From Azospirillum sp. RU38E (GTDB lineage Bacteria > Pseudomonadota > Alphaproteobacteria > Azospirillales > Azospirillaceae), in assembly GCF_900188385.1 (NCBI RefSeq), contig NZ_FZOI01000006.1, positions 124,001 through 188,000 on the forward strand: 64,000 nucleotides of DNA, given 5' to 3'. The position numbers and the translations under genes are program-made. Position 1 is the first letter of the stretch; the number at the start of each line of letters is the position of its first letter. Positions 1 through 7,810 of the stretch are shown piece after piece. The notes under the pieces were generated by a model. It ran no database searches, was not told where the DNA came from, and saw nothing but the letters and a program-made list of their open reading frames with translations.

Positions 1-1
1 C

Positions 2-841
2 GGCATCCATGATGATGGCGCCAAGGTCAGGCTCACATTCGCCAATGGGCAGACATTCACCGCCGACATCCTGGTCGGGGCCGATGGTATCAATTCCTTT
101 GTCCGCAAGACGCTGTGGGGCGATGAACCGATCCGCCACCAGCGCCTGCATCTGGTGGGGGGCTATCTTTTCCTGGACAGCCCACCGGAAGGCAAAGGCG
201 TCATCGCCCATAACCGCACCACCCAGGTCAGCTACACCCCCATCCGGCATGACGGAAAATGGGGATATGAATGGTGGGTGCTGGAAGCCTGTGATCCCAG
301 TCAGCCGCCACCGGCGGACCTGCTGTCCTTCAGCCGGGAACGTGCCGCCGGCTTCACCCGGAAGGTGCGGGATCTGATCGATGCAACCCCGGCAAAGCAT
401 CTCCAGCGCTGGGAAATCCGTGATCGCCCGCCCTTGAAGCAATGGTCGAAGGGGCGGACAACCCTGGTCGGCGACGCCGCACATCCCACATCACCCTATG
501 CCGCCTATGGTGCCGGCATGTCGATTGAGGATGGGTATTTCCTGGCGCGCGAACTGGACAAGGTTTCACTGAGCGATACGGAGGCGGTACGCGGCGCGCT
601 TCAGCGGTTCGAGGATCGACGCAAGCCGCACACGGCGCAGGTCAGCCAGGGGGCGTTCCATACCGGGCGCATGTTCCATCACATGCCCCGGCTGTTGCGC
701 CCGTTGAGGGACTGGGTTTTTGACAATACGCCCCTGTTGCAGAAATTTGTCGGCGATGCGATGCCGGGTCACATCCTGTCCCAACTGGCGGAAATTGAGG
801 ATGCCCCACCCTTTCGGCCGGCGGTTTTGTCGGCACCATGA
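2..841 (+). CDS. FAD-dependent monooxygenase, PHBH type (5' end outside window)
   Basis: The reading frame is already open at base 2 and ends at the TGA at 839-841, so about 279 C-terminal residues are visible. Near the start of the visible part, ADILVGADGINSFVR matches the DG motif of class A flavin monooxygenases (p-hydroxybenzoate hydroxylase type). Further on, GDAAHPTSPYAAYGAGM is the GD motif that contacts the FAD ribityl chain. Proteins of this family use NAD(P)H and O2 to hydroxylate aromatic or related substrates in the cytoplasm. The N-terminal GxGxxG dinucleotide fold lies outside the window. The substrate cannot be told from the sequence. The gene ends 62 bases before the parS palindrome of the plasmid module, so it is probably not part of that module. 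Confidence 0.85.
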   Translation, partial: GIHDDGAKVRLTFANGQTFTADILVGADGINSFVRKTLWGDEPIRHQRLHLVGGYLFLDSPPEGKGVIAHNRTTQVSYTPIRHDGKWGYEWWVLEACDPSQPPPADLLSFSRERAAGFTRKVRDLIDATPAKHLQRWEIRDRPPLKQWSKGRTTLVGDAAHPTSPYAAYGAGMSIEDGYFLARELDKVSLSDTEAVRGALQRFEDRRKPHTAQVSQGAFHTGRMFHHMPRLLRPLRDWVFDNTPLLQKFVGDAMPGHILSQLAEIEDAPPFRPAVLSAP

Positions 842-903
842 TCGGCCCCTTCGCCGAACTGGCAAGCGGCGGATCGGCCGCGCTGACCGCCGCCAGAATG
901 ATG

Positions 904-927
904 GCGATGTGCAACGTTGCACATCGC
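904..927. promoter_or_regulatory. parS-like palindrome upstream of parA1
   Basis: This is a perfect 24-bp palindrome whose 16-base core is TGTGCAACGTTGCACA. It lies 112 bases upstream of the parA1 start. Its 14-base centre, GTGCAACGTTGCAC, recurs inside parB1 at 2524-2537. A symmetric site of this size next to parAB fits a ParB-binding centromere (parS). It could also be an operator bound by ParA or ParB. Confidence 0.7.
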
Positions 928-1039
928 TTCAGGACAGGCTGTTCAACGTGATAAAGTTGACACCACACCGTCAACTTCATTGACACTCCCCCTCCCCTCC
1001 CCCACTCTGGCTCGACACAGGTCAGTGAAGGGTTGGGAG

Positions 1040-2008
1040 ATGGCGGGAGAGGCGTTGAAAGCGTTCCGCAAGCGCAAAGGGCTGACGCAGGAAGGCTGCG
1101 CACGGCACCTGAACGAAGCGCTCGGGCGGTCTTATGACAAGGCCCGGATCAGCCGATGGGAAAGCGGCAAAGAACCGGTGCCCGATGCGGTGCTGCGCCT
1201 GATCGGCGGCGGCGGACATCCCGGCCGGGCGCGGGTCATCGCCTGTTCCAACCAGAAAGGTGGCGTGGGCAAATCCGCAACCGCCGTCAATCTGGCCGCC
1301 AGTTTCGCCCGGCTGGGCTTTCGCGTGCTGCTGGTGGATGCTGATCCGCAGGCCAGTGCCACCGCCATGGTGGGATGCGATATTATTGAACTGGAAGAAC
1401 GCAGCGCCACGCTGCATTCCGTGCTGGTGGATGACCGCCCGGTGCGCGACACGCTGATCCGGCTGCGCACCTTCGATGTGCTGCCCTCTGGTCTGGCATT
1501 GGCCGAGTTTGACAGCGCCGCTGGCCTGGTGGGGCGGGAAACAAGGCTGAAGGCGGCGCTGGCGGAACTGCTGGGCGATTATGATTTCATCCTCATCGAT
1601 ACGCCGCCCAATCTCGGTTCCATGACCATCAACGCCTTGAACGCGGCTGATCATGTGCTGATCCCCGTGGCAACCCGGCCGGTGGATTTGCTGGGTATCC
1701 CCCTGCTGCTGAAAACCATCGGCCGGGTGCGTCGCTTCACCAATCATGAATTGACGGTGCTGGGCGTGCTGCCCACCATGTTCGCCGAGCGGCAGACAGT
1801 TGACCGGGAAGTCCTCTCTGACCTGCGGGCCCGCTTCACCGGCAACAGCGACCTTGGCCGCGTGTTCGAACCGATCCGCATGAGCACCGGCATCAACCAG
1901 GCTGCCTATAATAATGTGATTGCGGTTGAGGCCCTGCCCCCGGACCACCCGGTTCAGGCCTATTTCCATCTGGCGAAGGAGATTGCCGGTGAAGCTACAG
2001 AAGGGTAA
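1040..2008 (+). CDS. parA: ParA partition ATPase, replicon module 1
   Basis: This is a 322-residue plasmid ParA that segregates plasmid copies by ATP-dependent patterning on the nucleoid together with ParB. Residues 1-55 form a helix-turn-helix type region ([18 protein letters not shown] ... [12 protein letters not shown]), as in plasmid ParAs that repress their own operon. The deviant Walker A box KGGVGKS is at 73-79, [11 protein letters not shown] is near 97-106, and [10 protein letters not shown] is the Walker B region. A longer frame is open upstream, but ATG 1040 is chosen because GAAGGG lies 7 bases upstream and because it aligns with the start of the second ParA at 16265. The gene overlaps parB by 20 bases. 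A 24-bp palindrome upstream is the likely parS or operator. Confidence 0.93.
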   Translation: MAGEALKAFRKRKGLTQEGCARHLNEALGRSYDKARISRWESGKEPVPDAVLRLIGGGGHPGRARVIACSNQKGGVGKSATAVNLAASFARLGFRVLLVDADPQASATAMVGCDIIELEERSATLHSVLVDDRPVRDTLIRLRTFDVLPSGLALAEFDSAAGLVGRETRLKAALAELLGDYDFILIDTPPNLGSMTINALNAADHVLIPVATRPVDLLGIPLLLKTIGRVRRFTNHELTVLGVLPTMFAERQTVDREVLSDLRARFTGNSDLGRVFEPIRMSTGINQAAYNNVIAVEALPPDHPVQAYFHLAKEIAGEATEG

Positions 2009-2843
2009 GTCGGCCTTCGGCCGGGCCATGGATGATGTTGCGGCACGCGGTGACGGCTCCCTCATCTCCCGCGATTTTCCCCGGCTGATTGAGGTGGAGC
2101 GGGCGCGGGTCCATCCCCGCGCCGATCAGCCGCGCCGACATTTCAACGAAGATGAACTGCGCCAATTGGCGGAAAGCATCGAACGCCAGGGGCTGTTGCA
2201 GCCCATCCTGGTCCGCCCGATGCTGGATGCGCGCGGCGAATATGAGATTGTCGCCGGGGAACGGCGCTGGCGGGCCCTTGGCCTGCTGGAGCGGCCGACC
2301 CTGCACGCCATCGTCACCAACGGCAATGCGGAGGAAATTGCCCTGGTGGAGAACCTGCAGCGTGTCGACCTGACACCGCTGGAGGAGGCGCGGGGCATCC
2401 AGGCCTTGATGGAAAGCCATGCCTATACGCAGGAAGCCGCCGCCGGCGCCCTGGGGTGGAGCCGGACACAGATCAACCGCGTGCTGAAGCTGCTCTCCCT
2501 GCCCGACGATATCCTGGCTGAATGTGCAACGTTGCACCTTTCCCGCAACGCCATGGTTGAACTGGCCCTGGCAGAGGCGGGGGCGGAGCGTGCGCGGCTG
2601 TTGGACATGCTGCGCAACGGGGCATCCGTCAAGGCACTGCGCGAGGCCCGTGGACAGAAGTCGGAAGGGCCGGGCAACCCCGTACCGCAGCCCCACCCCA
2701 AGGCCAGCCCCCTGCAACGTGCCATGACCCAGGTTGAAGGCGGTTTGAAGGTTCTGTCCCGAACCTCGGCCCCCTTGGATAATGATCAGCGCCGCACGCT
2801 GGAGGCACTGCGGGCGATGATCGACCAGCTGCTGCAAGGCTAG
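1989..2843 (+). CDS. parB: ParB partition protein, replicon module 1
   Basis: This is a 284-residue ParB/Spo0J-type centromere-binding protein. It has the N-terminal ParB/sulfiredoxin-like CTPase fold, with [12 protein letters not shown], then GERRWRAL and the arginine-rich [17 protein letters not shown] central helix-turn-helix follows ([27 protein letters not shown]). The C-terminal 60 residues are the likely dimerisation part. The start is taken as GTG 1989 ([13 protein letters not shown]), which overlaps the end of parA by 20 bases and aligns with the MKLKANPKSPLSQA start of the second ParB. The gene itself carries a 14-bp copy of the parS-like palindrome at 2524-2537. Confidence 0.92.
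   Translation: MKLQKGKSAFGRAMDDVAARGDGSLISRDFPRLIEVERARVHPRADQPRRHFNEDELRQLAESIERQGLLQPILVRPMLDARGEYEIVAGERRWRALGLLERPTLHAIVTNGNAEEIALVENLQRVDLTPLEEARGIQALMESHAYTQEAAAGALGWSRTQINRVLKLLSLPDDILAECATLHLSRNAMVELALAEAGAERARLLDMLRNGASVKALREARGQKSEGPGNPVPQPHPKASPLQRAMTQVEGGLKVLSRTSAPLDNDQRRTLEALRAMIDQLLQG
2524..2537. promoter_or_regulatory. second parS-like site, inside parB1
   Basis: GTGCAACGTTGCAC is a perfect 14-bp palindrome identical to the centre of the palindrome at 904-927. It lies within the parB1 coding sequence, where it encodes part of ECATLH. An exact second copy 1.6 kb from the first supports a real ParB-binding site over chance. Confidence 0.55.
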
Positions 2844-2859
2844 GGCAGGGCAGGGGGGG

Positions 2860-2974
2860 GCCGGCAGTCGCCGGCCCGCCGCTCGGCAGCGGCGTAAGCC
2901 AAGCTGCCGGAGGCAACGCCCGGCGCCTGAGGGAACAAAAAATCTCCCTGGATCGGTCACGATCAAGGGAGATT
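2860..2974 (+). repeat. dispersed composite repeat, copy A, ending in a 34-bp hairpin
   Basis: The element contains GCGGCGTAAGCCAAGCTGCC, then CGGCGCCTGAGGGAACAAAA, and ends in a hairpin at 2941-2974 with 15-base arms (AATCTCCCTGGATCG pairing with CGATCAAGGGAGATT, one mismatch) around GTCA. Related copies end at 24982 in the same orientation, and begin at 43455 and 55939 in reverse complement. It follows parB1 and may act as a transcription terminator, though no T-run follows. Confidence 0.75.
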
Positions 2975-2998
2975 GGTATTAGAGCGGATCGCGGAAAA

Positions 2999-3049
2999 GC
3001 GGAATCCCTTTGGAGCGTGAATCCGCTCGCTGAACAAGGAATTAGAGCC
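2999..3049. repeat. dispersed repeat shared with 15844-15894
   Basis: The stretch GCGGAATCCCTTTGGAGCGT and the following CTCGCTGAACAAGGAATTAG recur almost unchanged at 15844-15894. Both copies lie in intergenic DNA beside replication or partition genes. No function is evident. The GGAATC in this copy resembles the start of the nearby iterons but is not followed by the rest of the iteron. Confidence 0.6.
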
Positions 3050-3071
3050 ACTCTCCCCACCGCCTGCATAC

Positions 3072-3435
3072 GGAATCTTCTGACACCCCGTCCTTCCGTC
3101 CCCAGCAAAGGCGGGGATAGTCGGAATCTTCTGACACCTCTTTTGCAGCCAACGCCGCCGATTCCCCGATATTCGGAATCTTCTGACAGCCAAAAACACG
3201 ATTCGCCATGGTATCGGGAATCTTGTGACACCCGAAAATGCCCCAAGAGGTAAGGGAGACGCCCCCAAGAAGTAAGGTTTCGGAATCTGCTGACAAGTTA
3301 TTCGGATTCTTCCGACATTTGCCCCATTGCGGGACTCGGCGGAATCCCTGCAACCCGGCTTTTATCCACAGGAATCTTCTGACGGTACTAATAATGTTAT
3401 CTAATAACTAAGCCTAGTAGGTGTCAGAAGATTCC
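3072..3435 (+). other. iteron origin of replication (oriV) of module 1, with DnaA box
   Basis: Seven direct copies of a 14-base iteron related to GGAATCTTCTGACA start at 3072, 3123, 3175, 3217, 3282, 3304 and 3371. The first three are identical, and the others differ at one to a few positions. One exact inverted copy lies at 3422-3435, just upstream of repA. A perfect DnaA box, TTATCCACA, sits at 3362-3370, immediately before the last direct iteron. The 3385-3420 stretch is A/T-rich and could be the unwinding element. This is the classic layout of an iteron-controlled origin. The inverted copy near the rep promoter is the expected operator for autorepression by RepA. Confidence 0.85.
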
Positions 3436-3514
3436 GATCTAGACATTGATACAGCGATAGCTATGGTTTTGCTGATCCATGCATTCAGGCATAGAGCCAG
3501 GAACAGTGAGCGAC

Positions 3515-4480
3515 ATGGCCGATCTTGACGACATCCATACGCTGATCAGGGCACATGATGGCGATCTGGACAAGGTTCGGGAATTGCGGCCGGCGATGAG
3601 CAAGGCGCAACAGAACCTGTTCGACATTGCCGTTGGCATGATGGCGGAAGCAGAGGGCGGGATCGGCATTTCGCATTCAGGCTTTGCCTTGACCTGTCTG
3701 CCCCATAAATCCATCGACAAGTCAGACAAGCCGCATCTTTGGCGCAAGCCGGGCTATCGCACGACACTTCTGGTCCAGTCCGGCTATACGGAAACGGGGG
3801 AGGTTATCGGCGTCCCCTATGGCAGCCGGGCGCGGATGATCCTTGTCTATCTGCAAACCCAGGCGGTGCGAAACAACAGCCCGGTGATTGAACTGGGGCG
3901 CAGCCTACATGCCTGGATGAAGGCCATGGGTGTCTCCAGCGCCGGGGGCATGACCTATAAGCAGATTGCCGAACAGGCTCGCCGGATCAGCGCCTGCACG
4001 CTGACCTTCCTTTCCGGTGATGCCTCCACCGAAATCCGTTCGAACGGTGCCTTTATCGAGGATAGTATCCTCAGCTTCCAGGCCGATGATGACCGGCAGC
4101 CGCAGCTTTGGACGGATCAGGTGCGGCTGCATCGCCGTTTCTTTGAAGATTTGCGCAAACACCCGGTGCCCATTCTGGAATCCGCCTTAAGGGGGATTGC
4201 GTCGAATAGTGCGGCGATCGACATCTATATCTGGCTGGCTTATCGGCTGCATGTTCTCAATGAAGCGAAATTAATGCCCTGGCCGGCCCTGTTTGAACAG
4301 TTTGGCGGCGGCTACCAGCATTTACGGCAGTTCAAACAGCCCTTTCTGGATAGTCTGCGGGTGGCGATGGCGGCGTATCCGGAGGCGCGCGTAACCCTGA
4401 ACGATCAGGGGCAGGGGATTGTTCTGCACCCCTCCGCCCCACCCGTCCCCAAAATCACGGCCCGTAACGCCGTTGCCTGA
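3515..4480 (+). CDS. repA: plasmid replication initiator RepA (RepA_C type)
   Basis: The protein of about 321 residues resembles the 'plasmid encoded RepA protein' family (PF04796). The stretch PYGSRARMILVYLQTQAV, followed by IELGRSLHAWMKAMGV and the IAEQARRISACTLTF segment, is characteristic. It is expected to bind the GGAATCTTCTGACA iterons just upstream and open the origin with DnaA. ATG 3515 (MADLDDIH) is chosen because AGGAA lies 11 bases upstream. In-frame ATG 3479 has no visible ribosome-binding site, and GTG 3506 is too close to the AGGA. An inverted iteron pair follows the gene. This initiator differs in family from the Rep_3-type protein at 23.5-25.0 kb. Confidence 0.88.
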   Translation: MADLDDIHTLIRAHDGDLDKVRELRPAMSKAQQNLFDIAVGMMAEAEGGIGISHSGFALTCLPHKSIDKSDKPHLWRKPGYRTTLLVQSGYTETGEVIGVPYGSRARMILVYLQTQAVRNNSPVIELGRSLHAWMKAMGVSSAGGMTYKQIAEQARRISACTLTFLSGDASTEIRSNGAFIEDSILSFQADDDRQPQLWTDQVRLHRRFFEDLRKHPVPILESALRGIASNSAAIDIYIWLAYRLHVLNEAKLMPWPALFEQFGGGYQHLRQFKQPFLDSLRVAMAAYPEARVTLNDQGQGIVLHPSAPPVPKITARNAVA

Positions 4481-4493
4481 CAGGGTTGGCGGG

Positions 4494-4549
4494 CGTCAGT
4501 AGATTCCGAACGGAAGAGGGCAGGGGATATATTTCGGAATCTACTGACA
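4494..4549. repeat. inverted iteron pair downstream of repA
   Basis: CGTCAGTAGATTCC (4494-4507) and GGAATCTACTGACA (4536-4549) are iteron-like sequences in opposite orientation, 28 bases apart. Both carry an A where the upstream iterons have a T (CTACTG rather than CTTCTG). They begin 13 bases after the repA stop codon. They could bind RepA (handcuffing or copy-number control), or they could form a hairpin that ends repA transcription. Confidence 0.65.
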
Positions 4550-4592
4550 GGCGTTCCCCCATGCGCCGGGCGCTGCCCTCCGGCAGCTTGGC

Positions 4593-5669
4593 TTACGCGT
4601 CCACGAGAACGCGGGCCAACGGCAGGAAATGCTGCAGCCGGGCGGTGCCGGAATGGGTGTCCAATTGCTTGGCGGCCACCCAGGCATCGTCGAAACAGGT
4701 GGAGGCATAGCGCTCCCCCGGATCGCAGAGCAGCGTGACGATGGAGCCGGTTTGGCCGGCATCCACCATTTCCTGAATGATCGCCAGACAGGCGACAATA
4801 TTGGTGCCGGTGGACGGGCCGCAGCCGCGCCCCAACACGCGGCTGATATGGCGGGCGGCCATGATGCTGGCGCTGTCCGGCACGGCGATCATGCGGTCAA
4901 TCACCTCTGGCATGAAGGAGGGTTCCACCCGGGGCCGGCCGATGCCTTCCACGCAGGAGACGGGGCCCGTCACGGTCAGCACCGACCGGTCGGCAAAATG
5001 GCGGTGGAAGACGGAATGTTCCGGGTCAGCCACGCAGAGATTGCTGCTGAACCCGCGATAGCGGATGAAGCGCCCGATGGTGGCCGAGGTGCCGCCCGTG
5101 CCGGCACCGCAGACAATCCAGGCCGGCACGGGATGGCGTTCGCGGGCCATCTGGTCGAAGATGCTGTCGGCGATGCAGCCATTGCCGCGCCAGTCGGTGG
5201 CGCGTTCGGCATAGGTGAACTGATCCAGATAATGGCCGCCGGTTTCCCGCGCGATGCGTTCGGCCGTATCATAGACCTGCCTTGGATCATCCACCATATG
5301 GCAATGGCCGCCCTGGTGGCGGATGGCCGCCACCTTCTCCGCCGCCGTGGCGGCGGGGATGACGGCGATGAAGCGCAGGCCCAGCAGCCGGGCGAAATAG
5401 GCCTCTGACACGGCGGTGGAGCCGGAAGAGGATTCCACCAGCGTCGTTTCCGGCCCGATCCAGCCATTGCACAGCGCGTGCAAAAACAGGGAACGCGCCA
5501 GCCGGTGCTTCAGGCTGCCGGTCGGGTGGCTGGATTCATCCTTCAGATACAGGTCAATGCCCGGCGCGTTGGCCAGCGGCACGCCGATCAGATGGGTGTC
5601 GGCTGAGCGGTGCTGTTCGGCCCGGATGATCTCCACTGCCCTGGCCAGCCATTCGCGTTGCGTGTTCAT
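4593..5669 (-). CDS. PLP-dependent cysteine synthase/cysteine desulfhydrase family protein
   Basis: This is a 358-residue fold type II PLP enzyme. [17 protein letters not shown] contains the PLP lysine (SLKHR), [15 protein letters not shown] is the substrate-loop motif, and [13 protein letters not shown] is the phosphate-binding glycine loop. Its closest general resemblance is to the branch that includes Cds1-type L-cysteine desulfhydrases, which release sulfide and pyruvate from cysteine. The start ATG at 5669 ([11 protein letters not shown]) has AGGG a few bases upstream. The gene is divergent from an Lrp/AsnC regulator, a common arrangement for cysteine detoxification genes. Its TAA stop at 4593-4595 is supplied by a copy of the dispersed repeat (GGCAGCTTGGCTTACGC). 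Cysteine synthase activity cannot be excluded. Confidence 0.8.
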   Translation of the reverse strand: MNTQREWLARAVEIIRAEQHRSADTHLIGVPLANAPGIDLYLKDESSHPTGSLKHRLARSLFLHALCNGWIGPETTLVESSSGSTAVSEAYFARLLGLRFIAVIPAATAAEKVAAIRHQGGHCHMVDDPRQVYDTAERIARETGGHYLDQFTYAERATDWRGNGCIADSIFDQMARERHPVPAWIVCGAGTGGTSATIGRFIRYRGFSSNLCVADPEHSVFHRHFADRSVLTVTGPVSCVEGIGRPRVEPSFMPEVIDRMIAVPDSASIMAARHISRVLGRGCGPSTGTNIVACLAIIQEMVDAGQTGSIVTLLCDPGERYASTCFDDAWVAAKQLDTHSGTARLQHFLPLARVLVDA

Positions 5670-5895
5670 GCTACCCTGTCCTGTGCCTGATCCTGTTCTT
5701 GTCCCCGCCATGGCGCCTGGGCAGCAGGGCAGGGGCCTTCTTTTTAACCGCAGACGGGCGGGATGTGTTTGCAATGTCATGCGGGGATGCTGGACCCTGC
5801 GCAACGTGAGTGTATGATGGGAGAGATTGGCGCAAAACTTTTGCGCCCTGGCCGGAAAGGCTCAAACCCATGCCGGTAATTGTCAGGATATGCCC

Positions 5896-6378
5896 ATGAT
5901 CAATGCGCGCGATATTGCCATTCTCGACATTCTGCAGCGCGACAGCGACACGTCCCTCAGCGAGATGGGGGAGAAGGTGCATCTTTCCCCCTCCGCCTGT
6001 TCGCGCCGCATCGCACAGCTGCGGGAGGCGGGGTTCATCCGCCGCAATGTGGCGCTGCTGGATCGCGCCACGGTGGGGCTGCCCACCACCCTGTTTGTCA
6101 CGGTGGGTTCCGGGGAGCACAGCGAGGAATGGACCAGCCGCTTCCGCCAAGCCGTGGCCGAAATCCCCGAGATTGTGGAGGCGCACCGGATGACCGGATC
6201 GGTCGATTACATCCTGAAAATCGTGCTGCCCAATGTGGAGGACTATGATCGGGTCTATAAGCAACTGATCCGGCGGATCAAGATGACCGATGTCAGCGCC
6301 TTCATCTCCATGGAGACGGTGAAATCGGTGGAAGCGCTGCCCTTGACGGTCTTGCGCAATGCCGCCAGTCAGGGATGA
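5896..6378 (+). CDS. Lrp/AsnC family transcriptional regulator
   Basis: This is a 160-residue protein with an N-terminal winged helix-turn-helix (INARDIAILDILQRDSDTSLSEMGEKVHLSPSACSRRI and on, residues 2 to about 60) and a C-terminal RAM/AsnC effector domain with the typical GSVDYILKIV and AFISMETVK segments. ATG 5896 is chosen because AGGA at 5885-5888 gives a spacing of 7. The ATG at 5890 would be too close. The gene is divergent from the cysteine synthase/desulfhydrase-type gene at 4593-5669, with 226 bases between the starts. By analogy with DecR/CyuR-type pairs it probably controls that gene in response to cysteine. That role is inference. Confidence 0.88.
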   Translation: MINARDIAILDILQRDSDTSLSEMGEKVHLSPSACSRRIAQLREAGFIRRNVALLDRATVGLPTTLFVTVGSGEHSEEWTSRFRQAVAEIPEIVEAHRMTGSVDYILKIVLPNVEDYDRVYKQLIRRIKMTDVSAFISMETVKSVEALPLTVLRNAASQG

Positions 6379-6417
6379 TGGTGCGCGCCCTTCCGCCCCC
6401 TGTCCCGGTGATGTCCC

Positions 6418-7386
6418 TTGTCTTCTGACCAGTTGCCCCGCCTGCGCCGGCTGAACGCCAATTTGCTTTACGCGCTCTATGCCGTGCTGGAAATGCCGAC
6501 CTTGACGGAGGCGGCGCAGAAAATGGCGCTGACCCAGCCGGCGATGAGCATGGCGCTGCGCCGGCTGCGCGACCATTTCGGTGATGAGCTGGTGATCTAT
6601 GGCCCCAGCCGGCAATTAACGGCACTGGGGACGGCGCTGCGGCCGCGGGTGGGGCGGCTGCTGCGGGAAATTGACGACACGTTCCATCTGTCGCTGGATT
6701 TCGATCCGGCGCACGCCAAGGGCAGCGTCATTCTGACGGCACCGGAGGCGATTGAGCTGATCTTCCTCAGCACGGTGGTGGAGAAGATTTTACAGACGGC
6801 ACCGGGGCTGGATATTCAGCTGCTGCCCTTTGAATATGGCCGCACAGACCGGTTGTTCGAACGTGGGGTGGATGTGGCCATCGTCCCGGTGGCGATGGCC
6901 GACGGGGAATTCTGTTCACAACCCCTGTTTGATCATGGGCTGACCGGTCTGGTCTGTCGCAATTTCCCCATTTCCGACCCTGGTGGTAACATATCGCGGG
7001 AAACTTATCTGGCAGGTCGGCACGCTGCCCTGTTCGACACTATCGAACAGGCCATGTTTGCCATGCATGAACCAGACGATCTGTTTCGACAGCGCCGTAT
7101 CGTCGTGCGCACGGCCCATTATTCCATGCTGCCGCGCCTTGTGATGAACAGCGATCTGATCGTCACCACCAGCGATTGGTTGGCCCAATATTATGCCAAC
7201 GACTTGCCGGTGAAAGTGGTCACCCTGCCTGTCATCAAGAAACCCACTCCCCTGGTGGCGCAGTGGCAGCGCCACCGGACGGACGAACCGAAGATCCGCT
7301 GGATCATCGATATGTTCTTCCAATGTCTCACCTGGCGGGCGGGGTATCGGATGGGGGGCGAGGTCATACCCATCGGCGGTCAGTGA
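6418..7386 (+). CDS. LysR family regulator, NodD-like
   Basis: This is a protein of about 322 residues with an N-terminal LysR helix-turn-helix (LNANLLYALYAVLEMPTLTEAAQKMALTQPAMSMALRRLRDHFGDEL, residues about 12-58) and a periplasmic-binding-protein-like effector domain. The LNANLLYAL and QPAMSMALRRLR pattern resembles the NodD/LinR/NahR branch. No ATG fits the N-terminus, so a TTG start is used. TTG 6418 gives the longest version, and TTG 6433 (LPRLRRLNANLL) is an alternative with little else to separate them. It is followed by 424 bases of intergenic DNA and then the TBDR-ABC-TldED cluster. It could regulate that cluster, but nothing in the sequence proves it. Confidence 0.8.
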   Translation: MSSDQLPRLRRLNANLLYALYAVLEMPTLTEAAQKMALTQPAMSMALRRLRDHFGDELVIYGPSRQLTALGTALRPRVGRLLREIDDTFHLSLDFDPAHAKGSVILTAPEAIELIFLSTVVEKILQTAPGLDIQLLPFEYGRTDRLFERGVDVAIVPVAMADGEFCSQPLFDHGLTGLVCRNFPISDPGGNISRETYLAGRHAALFDTIEQAMFAMHEPDDLFRQRRIVVRTAHYSMLPRLVMNSDLIVTTSDWLAQYYANDLPVKVVTLPVIKKPTPLVAQWQRHRTDEPKIRWIIDMFFQCLTWRAGYRMGGEVIPIGGQ

Positions 7387-7810
7387 AACGCATCGCCCCG
7401 CGGTTGCGGCGGCGCCGTTCAGCCCTGTGGCTTTGTCAGCAAAGCCCCATCAATCAAATTGATGATGCAATAACCATTATTGATTTGCATTGATCCGGTG
7501 TGCGCCCCAGCATACTTCCAGATGGGTGACATAATCATCACCGCCGATGGCGGTAAAATGGACGATGATCCGACCTCACCCAAATAAAGAGTAGACGATC
7601 CGCCGGTATTCACGCCATGCGTGCATTCACGCATGAATAAATATCCGGAAACCGGGTCACCAAAAACTTTCCCCTTCTGCCATAGGGGGAGAGAACGGGC
7701 TTGGATGTCAAAAATCCACACTCGAATAAACCAAAACTCCATCAGTTTTGATGGAGAAATAAAAATGAACGGGCGTAGGCGACAACAATTTTCTGCAAAG
7801 GGGGCTTTGC
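7387..7810 (+). promoter_or_regulatory. 424-base leader/control region before the TBDR-ABC-tldED cluster
   Basis: No convincing gene is present. The region is more A/T-rich than its surroundings and holds three inverted repeats. CATCAAT-caa-ATTGATG lies at 7448-7464. A 20-bp element, CATGCGTG-catt-CACGCATG, lies at 7616-7635. CAAAACT-ccatc-AGTTTTG lies shortly before the receptor gene, near 7732-7750. AAAGGGGG just before the GTG start serves as ribosome-binding site. The second repeat is the best candidate operator. Confidence 0.5.

Noticed and set aside
4629-5408. Plus-strand 259-residue frame opposite the PLP enzyme
   Set aside because: It is the antisense of a gene with clear PLP motifs, and its sequence (Gly/Ala/His-rich) has no family features.
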